Both the position numbers and the translations under genes were made by a program. From NCBI RefSeq assembly GCF_043641665.1, contig NC_092192.1, positions 17,758,658-17,822,657 of the forward strand: a stretch of DNA of 64,000 nucleotides, written 5' to 3'. Every line of letters begins with the position of its first letter. The first letter of the stretch is position 1. Under the pieces are notes generated by a model, which saw only the letters and a list, made by a program, of their open reading frames with translations, was not told the DNA's origin and ran no database searches. This document shows positions 13,966-26,197 of the stretch, piece after piece. The DNA is from Enoplosus armatus (taxonomy: Eukaryota; Chordata; Actinopteri; Centrarchiformes; Enoplosidae).

Positions 13966-14244
13966 ATGTCTGTCAAGTGCTGATCCAGAACCGCAACTGC
14001 ATGTACCCCAACCTGCTGATCACAGGAACTGTGGTTAAAGGGAAGAATGGGCAATGGGCCCCAGTAAAAAATCCTCACCCTCTGGCAGTGCCCCATGGAA
14101 ACGCCCCAAACGCTGTACGGATTCAAACATATCAGGGATTATTAAGAGACCTGAGAACAAGGTCAAAGACTTGCAGAAGAACACAGAGCAAGTTAAACTT
14201 AACTTCCACTTCATCCCCGAGGCTCTGAAAATACTTAGGAGATA
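13966..14244 (+). pseudogene. Possible frameshifted coding remnant, unrecognised
   Basis: Two overlapping plus-strand frames read as more protein-like than the background. One contains NCMYPNLLITGTVVKGKNGQ (from about 13995). The other contains APWKRPKRCTDSNISGIIKR and KLNFHFIPEALKILRR and stops at about 14245. Their overlap would fit one ancestral frame broken by an indel near 14090. No family is recognised and no splice sites bound it. It could be a decayed transposon ORF, a pseudogene, or chance. Confidence 0.2.
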
Positions 14245-17230
14245 GTTGAGGCAGGCTCTGTTGAAAGCTCCCCCGCCGGCACGCAAAGCTTTACTTTTGA
14301 TGTTAATTCCTTGAAAGCTGTTTCTTTAGCTGGGGATTACTGCATGAAGAGCTAGGCTTACCATGCTCTGGCTAATAAAGATGAAACATCTAACACAGGT
14401 ACTCGTACATACACTCGCCTGGGAACAGTGCCTATAAAGTTGCCTTAATTATAGGGAACTCACTTCGCTTCAGTAAGTATAAGAATAGGACGACATTTGT
14501 ACTTTGAAAATACTGCGGTATTAAATGTTGAAAATCCTTTGTATTCTTTAGAAACAAGTCTTGAGGTAAAATAATGAGTGTATAGGCACATCACTTTCCG
14601 AGCTCATGCGATCAAAGCTGCCTGCATTTCATAGTATGCTCTCAGCCTCACCAGCTTAAGTCTCCTTACCATGCCGCAAAAAAACTGACAATTATGAAGT
14701 GTGTCCATTACAGCTGCTGATTAGCCTCCATGTCTGTTCTGGCTTTAGCGACTGTTGTAGCTAATGATTCTGTGGCAGCATGCATAGAAAGCCGACACCA
14801 CAATTCATCTGCTCGGCCAAAATCTCCATGATTAATAGGTGTTTCACAAGAACATTCGCCCCTTTGAATATTTGAAATGGCTCTCCCCATCACTAAGTCC
14901 TCTGCTTTGACAGTTTAAGAAGTAAATTAATCAACCCAATCACTGCATCCATCCTGCTTTCAAGTACAATGAATGGCTTTCCTTTCATCACTTACTTGGC
15001 TATTTTCCAATAACTAATAGTAGGATGATTCATTCCAATGACCTTTATTTACTAAAAGTATAGGTATTATTGGACATCACAGTACACATATTGACAGGGA
15101 GACAATATCAGCTAATTACCTCAATAAGTTTTATAACCTGCACCGAGCATTAAATATACTAAAGAAATATATGGTAACCACAAATCAAACCCTATTATTA
15201 CAATTCAGCTTAATGGAATTTCATTAGTTGTTGGACCACACACTGTTCTTCTACAATAACCTTTGCTCTGTTTGTTCATTCTCTGATCCTCCTTGCCATT
15301 TGTGTCCTATGAAAACCTATTTTACAAGGTGTATTTTGATTATGGATAAATCTATGACCCAGTTTGCCCTTATGGGAAATGCATTAATATACTGTTGTCA
15401 TGGTTGTCAACTTGCATACAGTTATATCATAAGGCAGGAAGGCACAATTATGTTAAAGCCAATGAGGTCTGTAAGACGGTGGTAAATCTTATCTATCTAA
15501 TCTATAATGATATGGCTGGAAAACATATTTGCCCCACTTGTCACCATGCATATTTTGTCTAGCAAAAATAAATTTAAATATCTGCATAAAAGAGTCTGAG
15601 GGGAAATTGTCTCTGAAATTTCTGTCAAGTTGTAAATTTAAGAAGCCGTTTATTAAGCCATTAATTTCTTTGTTTCAAGGGGCCAAATTGCCTCACTGGC
15701 AAACATCCCCTTAGAGTTTCATGGTCTATGTTGTAATTACTGAGTGTCAACAACACTGTCTTTGCATAATTGTCCCAACTTTGTCTCTCTGGGTAACAAA
15801 TCAGGTATCCCTCACATTGCACTGGCATTTTACATTCTACGTTGTACTGTTTCTGAATGCTCAAGCACAGTGAAGAAAAGGTGATTCACCTGTTTATAGA
15901 TGACATTAGAGTCCATTTCCTGAGGGCTCCAATGAAAAACATAAATCATCACCCTTCTGTCACTATAAATGGGATCCTTGGTGCAATTTCACCATGGAAG
16001 TCACGTACATTTGGCTGGTTCACTTAGTGCCCAAAGCCAAATTTGAACACACCGTTCACTGGTACCCAGCCTCAGTCACTGCCAGTTAAAATCTTAACAC
16101 AATAATTATCTTAAACCCTTACTTTAACTTATTCAGTGTGTGACACATAAGAATCATATACAGACAGAAACTGTTTGTTCATATTTTCTTTGATACCTCA
16201 GGACTTGGACCCAAATGTCACCCATTAGTGTATCAAGGCATACATCACTACACATAAACACAGACGCAAACAAAACACACTGAGATGGGAAAATGCAAAG
16301 AGCCGTAGATTTAATGCCTAGGGAAGTTAAGGCAGCGGGTGTATAGTCCAAAATATGGCAAGTTATATGGTGCATGATGGGATGATCTATTTTGATTTAG
16401 CCTAAGGACTGTCAAGTGCCTGTGATCTTTCTTGCCTTTTCCATAACACCAAGAGAATTTTCATGTTTTTCATGAAAACTTTCTACAATATTCTGAATTC
16501 CACAACTCAGAATAGAGCACTTGGTGTAGACTAAACAAAAAGTTTGTTTGCTTGGTACACACGTTAGGATGTGATCATGCATTCAGATTTTAATGTACAA
16601 CATTTTGGTAAGTAAATGTGGAATTGTTAAGCAAAAGATAATGCATAACAGTAACAAAAGTTTAGAGATTGCTCTAAGTGTGACTTTACAATGTACCCAA
16701 AACAAAATTATGTTTCTGGCATTTAAGTTGTGCAGATGGAAAATCTGCTTGCATTACCCAAAATGTGCTGTGCAGTATATGACCTTCCCCACTCAATGTT
16801 AAAAATGTAAAAAATACCAAATGGCTTTGATTTGCTTTTAAAGTGAATAGAATAGTTTTATACTACAAAGAAGTGTACAGCTGCCATAATTTTTAGATTT
16901 CGGTAATTATCTTATTTTTCAATAGGACAAAACTCATTGCTGTGAATTGCATCACATGAGAATTCAAGTCTTACACTCAGGCAAAACAAGGGAGAGAATT
17001 GCATTACTCGGTGATGTCATCAGATAAGTTGGCATGGAGAGGCACTATTAAAACAGTAGGGATGAACATAGCCTGTATTACTGAGACATGTCATCAGCAC
17101 ATAGGTAGCAGGGATTCTCAATGTATTTTTTCCATCAGGTGCCCGAGTAAATTTGGACCTATAAAAAGTGATAATTTGCCCCAATAAACCACCAGGTCAT
17201 AGACCACAGACAAAAGCAAGTGCGCAGTTG

Positions 17231-17465
17231 TGTTTAACTGCACATAAATCTGCACAATTTGTACATACTTTATATTTTTCCGTGTATATATTTATTTTTG
17301 TCTCCCATATTTTTTATATCTGTATTTATTATTTGTATATTGTTTTTTCTTTTTTCAAAAAATACTTCTACTTCTTATTGACACAGTGCTGTCTGCTGTG
17401 TGTCTTTGCTGCTGTGACATGTAAATGTCCCCGCTGTGGGATTAATAAAAGTCTAAGTCTAAATC
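17231..17465 (+). mobile_element. 3' UTR fragment of the same LINE family, plus orientation
   Basis: This is nearly identical to the reverse complement of about 5590-5835. Shared blocks include GCACATAAATCTGCACAATT, CCGTGTATATATTTATTTTT and TATTGACACAGTGCTGTCTG. It ends with the polyadenylation-like ATTAATAAAAGTC and TCTAAGTCTAAATC repeats. Similarity stops on the left at about 17231, so this is a severely 5'-truncated insertion with no coding sequence. Confidence 0.9.
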
Positions 17466-20001
17466 TAAAGTCTAAAGTATATTTTCCCGTCAGGATTTCC
17501 CCTCAGTATGATTACTGTACAGTGTTAGTTTTGAAAAGTAAGATAGCACTTTACATGTTATCGAAAAGCTTAAAGAGAGTAACGGCAGCATAAATGTTGA
17601 AGAACTGGGTTTGTGACTGAACGTTGCCAAGGCCCAATCCAACATGGAAAGTCTAAAGGTACACAGTTAACAATTCACTTCAATTGTTCCCTTCCTACTG
17701 GCAAAATACTCCTTAACAAAGCATTTAACCTCAAATTCACCTGAAAATGAAATTAATTCATATGACCATTAAAAATACCAGCAATTTAGTTGCTGCAGTT
17801 CCATCCCAGCCTTCTCCCAAACAAGTGTAATGAAGTGGGCCTAAAAGAGACCTTTTCCAACCATTAAATAATTCAATGAACAATTCACTGCTGTGCAGAG
17901 AGCTTGAAACTTTGTGTTGGATGCACATTTACTGACGCTAAATGATGATGAAAGAAAGTAGTATGTTTCTGTGGATGTTTTTTTCTAATCATGAGTAACT
18001 CTTGCTTGTGTGATAGTGTGTGTTTTATATCTGGTTCAATGAGTCTGAAGTATGGGAGTGAGTTAAATTACCTAGCTTAATTAGCCTCGAATTACTGTAA
18101 GAGACTTAAATAACATTATTGGGAAAACTGACCTGCATCCATTAAAAATGCTCGTTGATTTTATTGGACAGCACCTAGTGTCACATCAGGCATACATTAG
18201 CCGTTAAAAGGGCAGCTTCCACTTGCCAAAAATTCACTGAGTGAGTGTAGCTTGTTGTTTGAGGACATCAAATTAAAAGCTCTGGGACTCATTAAGCAGT
18301 CGGTCTTTTAGACTGGCTTTAAGCCCTGGACCTGACACTTACATGTGCCTGGCTAGAAGCTACAAAATGTCATTGTATCTACAGTGCATATAGGATGTAC
18401 CTGATATCCTTTATCAAAAAATTGTGATAGATTGCCACAATCCAGTACAACAGTTGACAGAGCGCAGATTTAGATGTGTTAAGACTGAAGCAAAGTAACT
18501 AATCATTCCTTCAGTCATTACAGAATGAAAATCTTTTTAATGTATCTTACAAGAAGTATCACATAAAGAATTAATTTTAATGACAGTCTATTCTCGGGCA
18601 TTACCTCATTAAGTACTTTATTTTAAGTGATAACTGTGGAATGACTGCTGAGATGGCAGTTGATTGAGTACCTTGTCCGTTAATTGCAATTGTGTTTTTT
18701 ATGTTGCACAACGGATTGACTTGTTGAGGAGATGAATGTTTTCTTATGTAACCTAGTCCCTGGGCTGTTGTGGTGGAACCAAGTTATTAATAGCGTTGCA
18801 ATTGATGAACTGTCAAATGCTCAGCATTCGGCAGATGGACACTTGTACTTGATAACATGTTCGAGACTAGGGGCCATGTTCCATTTAGAGAGCTGAGGGA
18901 TAGTGTATGTGCTGTATCATACCTGACAGCTGCGATGCTAATTTAGAGCTAGCACATGTTGTTCATTACAGTATGATGTGTGTTGCATTATAACCCCAGA
19001 ACCACATAACAATGCATGTTCGTGTCAATGTTTGAACGTGCATAGATGCATTTCTTTCAAGGATCGCTCCTTCTTTGAAACCTTACCAGCTCTAACACTG
19101 TTGTCCCTGTGGTAGTGCCCAATCAGGATAAGTGCTTTATATCGATTTAGCAGTCTGTTTCAGCCCCTGCTTTTGATTTCCCCCATTAGGTCAACAGAGA
19201 AGGTGAACCTATTATCAGCATGCGTCATCTTGATAACTACCATTTGTTTTTTGCTTGTTGATACAGGTTGCTCCTAGACCAGATTGTGTGTATGTGCAAG
19301 GAAAAGAACCAGAGACGCTTCAGTCTCTCAGAGTGTGACATTTAGATGTACGCTTGATGTACGAGATTTATGAGTTGTACTCATCCGTCTCTGGTATTTA
19401 GCATTAAGTCTCTAAATGCTACAAAATGAAACGAAAAAAGAGTGAGTAATTTGGAATGAGGACTGTTACGAAGAAGTTGAATTATAACCTTGTCAAGAGC
19501 CTGTAGATAATCCTCTATACGTCAGTTCATGAAAAATCGAAGGCCCTGGATTTTGAGCTTCTGTCAAATCACAGCAGCTGACTTTCTGCCATTATACTGA
19601 AAAAGTTTAATGTGCGTGTTTTTAGTGTAAATTTAAGGTATTTAATAGTTGCAGCATGTTTGCAAACATCTATATTGTCATTCCATACAAAATAATATTT
19701 CACTAAAATGTATAGCTAGTATACAACTATCACACCTTTGTATAAATGTAACAGCAGATGGCACAGTGAGTGACATGCACATAAATGGCCTGCAAATTGC
19801 CACATGTACTGTCAATGCCATATTGTGTTTTCAGTGACAGGGATAAGCCCAAATCCTTAATATGAGAAACATGAACGCTCTAGTTTGGATGCACTGATAT
19901 TAATCAGTATAGTCTGGCATTAATGCAAGATTAAAAAACACACAGCCTCACCTAAAATCACATCGGGATAGGGTTTCAGATCAAACTTATCATATTTTGA
20001 A
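17466..20001. other. AT-rich noncoding stretch, candidate regulatory DNA
   Basis: No coding signal was found. The part around 18040-18320 and 18560-18690 is dense in TAATTA/ATTAG cores and TTTTATTGG-like homeobox motifs and contains no obvious repeat, the look of vertebrate conserved noncoding elements. Conservation cannot be judged here. Confidence 0.35.
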
Positions 20002-20084
20002 TTAAGTAGCATTAGCAACACAAATGGGCATCATTGTGAGCAGAACACATTTACATTCAGCCCATCAAACAGCAGAAACAAATG
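20002..20084 (+). repeat. Copy A of an unnamed dispersed repeat
   Basis: Shares the block TAGCATTAGCAACAC(A/T)AATGGGCATCATTGTG, then ACACATTT..CAGTCAGC-like sequence and CATCAAAC, with 24516-24602 in the same orientation. Similarity covers about 80 bp with scattered substitutions and fades on both sides. The family is not recognised. Confidence 0.7.
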
Positions 20085-20868
20085 TACTTATGTACCCATG
20101 TAGCCATATTATCCTAGAAGTCTTCAGTGAAAAACCTCAAATATTTATTACTGACCATCATCTTCAGCTTGCTCAAATAAGAACTCTGCAGCTTTCTTGA
20201 AAACAAAAAAGTGGCACGTGTTTTTCTCTGTAACAAATAAGGAGGATAAACATATCAGAACACATCCTGTCCGGGGATAAAGATCGACAATCAAGACTGT
20301 CCTGATATCCTCCGCAATCTGCCACCGCTCCATTTCTTCTTGCTCCAGGGAAAAAACTGCAGTGTGTCATCCAGCTGAGAGGGTCATTGCTTGCCAGTTG
20401 CTCTCCACTGAGCAGTCGCCTAATGCCAGAGCAAAGAGGAGGGCAGGGAGGCTTGCCTCCGACACTGCCCACCCAGGCAATCAACTGTTGGAGGATTTGT
20501 GGGAGGTGGAATTAGTCCATCTCCACTGGCTCTGCCTGCCGCTTCTGCAGCCTCTTCCCAATACCTGTCCGCCTACTCAGCTAGCCCTCCAACCTGAACT
20601 ACATCTCTCAACTGACTGCCTCCATACAAACCCTACAAGCTCAATGATCCTTTCTGTTTATCCACCCAAACTAGTTGCACTACCATGTTTTGCTTTACAG
20701 TACTGTCACTTTTATAGAAAGAAAAGCTTCTCTGGTTGTTTACAGTTTCAGTAAGATTAGGGATCCAATTAAACTCCATTCATTTCTTTTTCATATAAAG
20801 CCTGCAGTCTTAAGTCTGTCTCTCTTATACATTTTTTGTGATCCTGTAGGTTTCTGTATTATCTATTC
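20085..20868. other. Noncoding, GC-richer patch
   Basis: The patch 20260-20560 is GC-richer and open on both strands (a 130-codon plus frame at 20362-20754 and a 103-codon minus frame at 20173-20484). Neither predicted product has domain-like features or a signal peptide that I recognise. A noncoding RNA exon or regulatory element is as likely as a gene. Confidence 0.3.
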
Positions 20869-21057
20869 CAGTGGTTCCCAACCTTTTTGTCTTAACTCCC
20901 ACACCCTGTCAGATGAGTACCCCTTTATCGACACCCGTTATGTTCCAGTGTGTTAATTTGAATTTATCTTACTGGATGTTATTTAATATTATTATATAAA
21001 AGTTGATGGACATTTTTTTCCCCTAATTAAGTTAGGAAAGCTAGTTGGGAATCACTG
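20869..21057. mobile_element. hAT-like MITE, 189 bp
   Basis: The left terminus CAGTGGTTCCCAACCT is matched by the reverse complement of the right terminus, CAGTGATTCCCAACTA. The candidate 8-bp target duplications are atctattc (20861-20868) and atctgctc (21058-21065), which agree at six of eight positions. The CAGTGGTTCCCAACC terminus and 8-bp duplication are typical of hAT non-autonomous elements. There is no coding capacity. Confidence 0.8.
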
Positions 21058-24000
21058 ATCTGCTCTATGTAGATAGTAAGTGGGCAAGTGTAACAATGTC
21101 AGTGTTTCTGTAATTAAAAAAACCTTTCAGAATAGTGAAACTATACGGTCATGATTGTAGAAAGGGGCTTGTCAATATGTTTTAATTAAATTCCTAGAGA
21201 GGAAATCTGGATGGAAAAACAGGAAAGATGAATGCTTTTCTCTCCCTCTGTAACTACTGACTTGCTCTGGAGCATGGCCAACGCTGCACTGAAACCCCAC
21301 AGTTCCCAACAATGAGACACTGTTGTTAAACTAGGTGCCTCCTCAGTGTAAATACTGCACATCAATGTGAAGCAGTGCTTTCACAAAAACATTCTAGCTC
21401 AGCAGAGTTTGTGAGATTCCTTTGCATTTGTTTGTACTCGGCTATATGATTCATTTAAAAGAATAAAATCCTTGTGTCAGCTCTCACTGGAAGTTCATGC
21501 AATACCTATGCACCTTATAACACGAGTTTATCGTTTTATTCACCAACACTTCAAAACCAAAGTCCTGCTGACAACTGGCAATGGAAACTCTCCTGGTGCA
21601 GCAGGTTGGAGGTAGGGATGCTGACTGATGACAGAAAGGTTTGATTTTTATTTCTGGTAGCAGCAAACTGTAGGTGTACGATGCTGAGAACTAGAGGGTG
21701 ACTGATATTACATCTACATTACACAGAACCACTATGGAGTCCCTTTGAACATGACACTGAAGCCCAAGCTGTTCCAGCAGTGCTGCAGTAGAGGCAATAC
21801 TGCTCACTAACCTTCCAATTAAATACACGTGTCAAATGGGCTATTTATGCATGTATCTACAAGGGATGTTCCGATTACTCAGAGTAGATTAGCCAATGTA
21901 ATGTTCATCTAGGCCTACAACTGAAAAATATACTAGTTTGGCAATCAGCCATGAAAATGTGCCACTTTTTTTAGTGCAAATTAATTTGCAAATTAAATTG
22001 CAAAGAGTGGTAATTAATTTATATGTTACAGGCTTTACCTGAGGCATTGAGCATTTACAAATTTAGATATTAATCCATTTTGGCATGTTTTGACATTGAT
22101 AGATCTCAGCTAATTATAATTGGTTAGATGAAGCACTCCTATAACTGCTCCAAATACAGAGAAGAGAATGGGACGATCTGGGAGAGGTAAGAATGGTACA
22201 GAATGGTATGCCTTGTACATATACACTATCCAGGGTTTCAAATATCTAAATGACACACATTTTAATGACTAATCAGGAATGTTACACAGAGAAATGCCAA
22301 TTGCCAGAGGGCATTTTAGTTTGACGAGTTCTGCCTAATTGTCAAGCCTTTGAATCACCATGTTGAAAAATGGCACTGGTATGACATGGACACTAACAAG
22401 AACTGACACATAATTATTAAATATTTTGGCATGCAGCTGCAAAGAAAAACCTCCATTCCAACTTGTTTTTAAGATTTATGAATATTTTCTTAAGCTGTTC
22501 ACTCGTCCAAGTGTTGTCTAAATAACCAATGTTAACAAAGTCGTCATATTTGTTTCGTATTCCACAGAGTATGTTAATTGAATAAAAATATGAATTTGTT
22601 CTGACCAACAACCCAAAATAAGAATGCTGAATGATTAGCACAAATGTTTGCAACAGTATTATTTCCTGAACTGCATATTGTGTATCAAATCCTGCTGGGA
22701 GAGCAGTAGTAGTATCACATCCTTGGTGGACAGTTCGGTTGAGAGCTGTCCCTGATCATTTATAAATGATCATTGCAAGTGGAATCAACAATGTAGCACT
22801 GAGATGAACAATGTCTTGGAATTCAGGAACCAAAGAAGAAGGAACTGTCATTTATTTTAGACAGTTTGTTACTTTTGTATGTGCCATATTTATGGTTATG
22901 GTTTAGAAATATTTTCTGTATTTTTCCAGTGAAAATACTGTTCTAGCTATTGCAGGGTAGGGCTGATAAAACTCTCTCCACATAATATCCATATTCCATT
23001 AGAAAAAGATTAGACAGATGCTGACCTCTACAGGTGTGATTTTGCCTTGCATTCTTGACAGATATCACTTCACATTATGAAGCACATTAAGAGGCTTTTA
23101 TCAAAATCGAGAAACTGAAATCAACTGCCACTATTAAAAACTCACAAACAAGCAAATGTCACTGGGCAATGTTTGTAGGCATGCCTGTATGTGCAGTATA
23201 GATGTTTCAAGATAGGTGACACTAGTTCATTAAATTGAGCAAAACGATGAGCATGAGGTACTGTAAGAAAAGCAGTCTTGCTGAGACACTGATAGATAAT
23301 GAAATGTCTTACTGGAGCCAAAATGTAGTGGCAGAGCAACAGGGAGGCAGACAGCTAAACCAAATAACTGGGCTATCAGCCTCTACTGACAAACAGCCAC
23401 AAGCCTGACTGAACTGGGAAAAATAGAGCAGTGGAGAAGACATGGTGGCAATGGAGCACAAAGTGGAGATGACAGCCTTTAGGACACAAGTGACAGCAAT
23501 TGAGGGTAGACTGAGTACAAGTGAGTGTCAGGCAGAGGGAAAACCCATGCTGGTGCAACAAGCATTAATGGTAACTGGCACATGAGCTAAAGACAGACAC
23601 AAGGGTCTCGTTCGCAAGGTCCTCTCAGGCTACAACATGCGGCTTACTGGTCAACTGAGGAGTATATCATGATGTTTCACTGCACAGATTTTTAATCCTT
23701 ATTTATTCAGGACAGGTTGACAGAGTTTCATTGTACTTTTTCACTACTGTACCTGTGCCTCTACTTTACAATAAGGTGCAGGGGAGCAGTTTGGGTTGCA
23801 CACCTTAGTCAAGGGCATCTTGCACAGCGAAACTGGCAGTGGTCATTTACTTCTTGCAGTGTAAAACTAACAGTGCTTACGTAAATCAAAAAGCACTGAC
23901 AGTGAAACTATTTGATATGTCAGATTGATTGCTCAGGGACTTTCTGGTATTAGGCCTTTAGTCTGTGCACTACCACTCACCAAGTTCAATTTTGGAAGAG

Positions 24001-24515
24001 AACAACTAAAGAGTGTGTGACCACATATTGGAAGACATATGGGTCCCAGACCAGTTCACAGAAATGACCAACCTGTCAAACTGACTTGACTTTATAAATA
24101 GAAATGGTCACACATTTCCCAGCACGATGGGAAATAAGACAATAAATCAAGGGGACATCCAAAGGTGGTAACAGAGGATCTTCTGAGTGAAAAGAGCAGT
24201 CACCCATTATAAAACTATGTATTGTAATATAAGCTCTACATCCTGAGATGCACACAGTAATACATCATATCACTCATCTACTGTTCGAATAAAAAATAAT
24301 CCCCTACATGATGTCTGATTCAATATGAATGATACCTTGAGCAATTATGAAGCTATAGTGAGACTACATTTGACAGGAAAGACTGCTAAAACACATTGAC
24401 AAATCGATTTTAGGATGTTATATTCAAGATTACATGAACCCAGATCAAAAGCAGTACTGATGGTAAATTTACTGTAACCATTGTTCAAGCGCAAAAGTGC
24501 AAAAGGGTTTAAGGG
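21058..24515. other. AT-rich noncoding stretch
   Basis: No coding signal was recognised. It contains a perfect 20-bp palindrome at 22753-22772. Otherwise nothing distinct is visible. Confidence 0.45.
22753..22772. repeat. Perfect 20-bp palindrome
   Basis: TGATCATTTA followed immediately by its reverse complement. No surrounding inverted repeat was found, so there is no evidence that it is part of a transposon. Confidence 0.95.
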
Positions 24516-24602
24516 TTTAATTAGCATTAGCAACACTAATGGGCATCATTGTGTGTTGAAAACACATTTGCAGTCAGCACATCAAACTGTAAAAACAATG
24601 CC
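24516..24602 (+). repeat. Copy B of an unnamed dispersed repeat
   Basis: Same-orientation relative of 20002-20084: TTAGCATTAGCAACACTAAT, GGGCATCATTGTGTG, then ACACATTTGCAGTCAGCACA and CATCAAACTG. The copies share about 80 bp only. Confidence 0.7.
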
Positions 24603-25401
24603 TGACATTCAGGCTGAAGTAGAATGTAGATCGGAGGGTGAGGTGATTAATAAATATGCTGTCAGCCAGTCACAACACTGGTCTCATCGCTCTGAAACTG
24701 CTGTGCCAATCACAGTGACGCATGACGACAAGCTCAACAATAGCTCAACAAATGGAGAATCGACTTCTCCAGGAAATCATGTTGCTGTCTGGATGGTGCA
24801 GAGCGGCACGATGTGAACACACAGCACCACAAATCTGCAGCCGAAGGCAGATGGTGTGGGTTTAATTAGTACAGTGATGATAGACAAATGATAAAAAAAA
24901 ATAGTTTGGTAAAGCCGTTTATATGATTGCATCAATCCAACACTATTTCAGTCATAATTTTACTGTACTTAATGGTGTAAATGGTTACATCAGATCTTAA
25001 CATGTGACACAGCAGCGTTTGCTTCATGATGCATTTAAAAAAAAATTAACCACTGAATTTTGAGTCTTTAAGTTTTTATTGCATTTGCTCCAATTTTGTT
25101 TGCCGCTGTTCACAAAAGCACCAGATTAGCAGCAGACTGACAGTGCACCAGAAACAGACTCAAGTTCTGAAACACCTATTCTCAGCACAAACTCTCACAA
25201 ACCAAAAACTCGCTTTGCGCTGCCTAAATTGAATGAACCTCCTACCTGTTTGGGCCGCTCTCGGCCTCATGTTACCTTACATAAAAACAATTCCAATTAG
25301 TTCCACACAGTGAGGTGTTCTACATACACACTACACAGGTTTCGAATCTGGAATCAGTATAATAAAAACCTATTATGGCGCTCTGTCAAGCTATTGACAG
25401 C

Positions 25402-25419
25402 TTTTTTTTTTTTTTTTTT
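25402..25419. repeat. Poly-T run
   Basis: Eighteen consecutive T bases, seen directly. Confidence 0.92.
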
Positions 25420-26173
25420 AAATCAACCGATATTAGTCTATATATTATGGTGATTTTTACATTTACATTTACTTGCATAGTTTTTATAATACAGTATATT
25501 TACAGCAAATTGTGCATTTTTACAGCAAAGCTTGTCTGCAAACTTGAACATGAACTGTTCTTCTTGTAATGTTTTAAGATAGGGTTTATCAGCTTGTTGT
25601 TTTCCGTGGGATATGAATATAGCATTTTTATCACAGCCAGGGCATCTTACAGAATGCAGTTTTCTTCAAAGCCCACAAATGGTTTCCCTCTTATCACTCG
25701 TGCTAACTGATTCACTGACAAAAAACAAGGGTCAAAAACACATTTTGCTTATTGTTTTAGATTGATTATCCAAGGCCTTGCTTAACATAAAAAGACCAAC
25801 ACAGAATACAATACAGGGTTTTCTTTGTTTGTTTGTTTCATACAGTTCATAGATATAGGGTGAGGGGGGGCGCATCTTCAATATTAGTTTAAGGTCCTCA
25901 GAGTACCCATGTAACAGCATATACTGGGAAGATATGGTTAAGACGTGAAGTATAGTGCCGTAACCCAATACTGCCATTACACTAAAGGAATAACAATTCT
26001 GACTTCACTAGTGCAGCTTTACTTATCTAGTGAGAAAAATGTAAACATATATTTTGTTATAATTTCTTACCAATACCTGTAATGTAATCATGATTCCAAT
26101 GATATGCAGTACATGATTTTTACTATTACAGTCCTTGTTCAGTGCGCAGGACGTGATTTGTTTTAAAAAAAAA

Positions 26174-26197
26174 GTGTGTGTGTGTGTTTGTGTGTGT
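26174..26197. repeat. Interrupted (TG)n
   Basis: GTGTG repeat with a single TTT interruption, seen directly. Confidence 0.9.

Larger units (their letters stand above)
8460..17230. other. Long gene-poor stretch
   Basis: No confident gene was found in about 8.8 kb. Two short protein-like stretches, 9304-9404 and 13966-14244, are listed separately at low confidence. The remainder is AT-rich with only short overlapping frames. Some blocks are rich in homeodomain-like TAAT cores (for example 14690-14850), but I cannot show conservation from one sequence. Confidence 0.5.

Noticed and set aside
20362..20754. 130-codon plus frame with a matching minus frame
   Set aside because: Open on both strands with no recognisable domain, signal peptide or splice partner.
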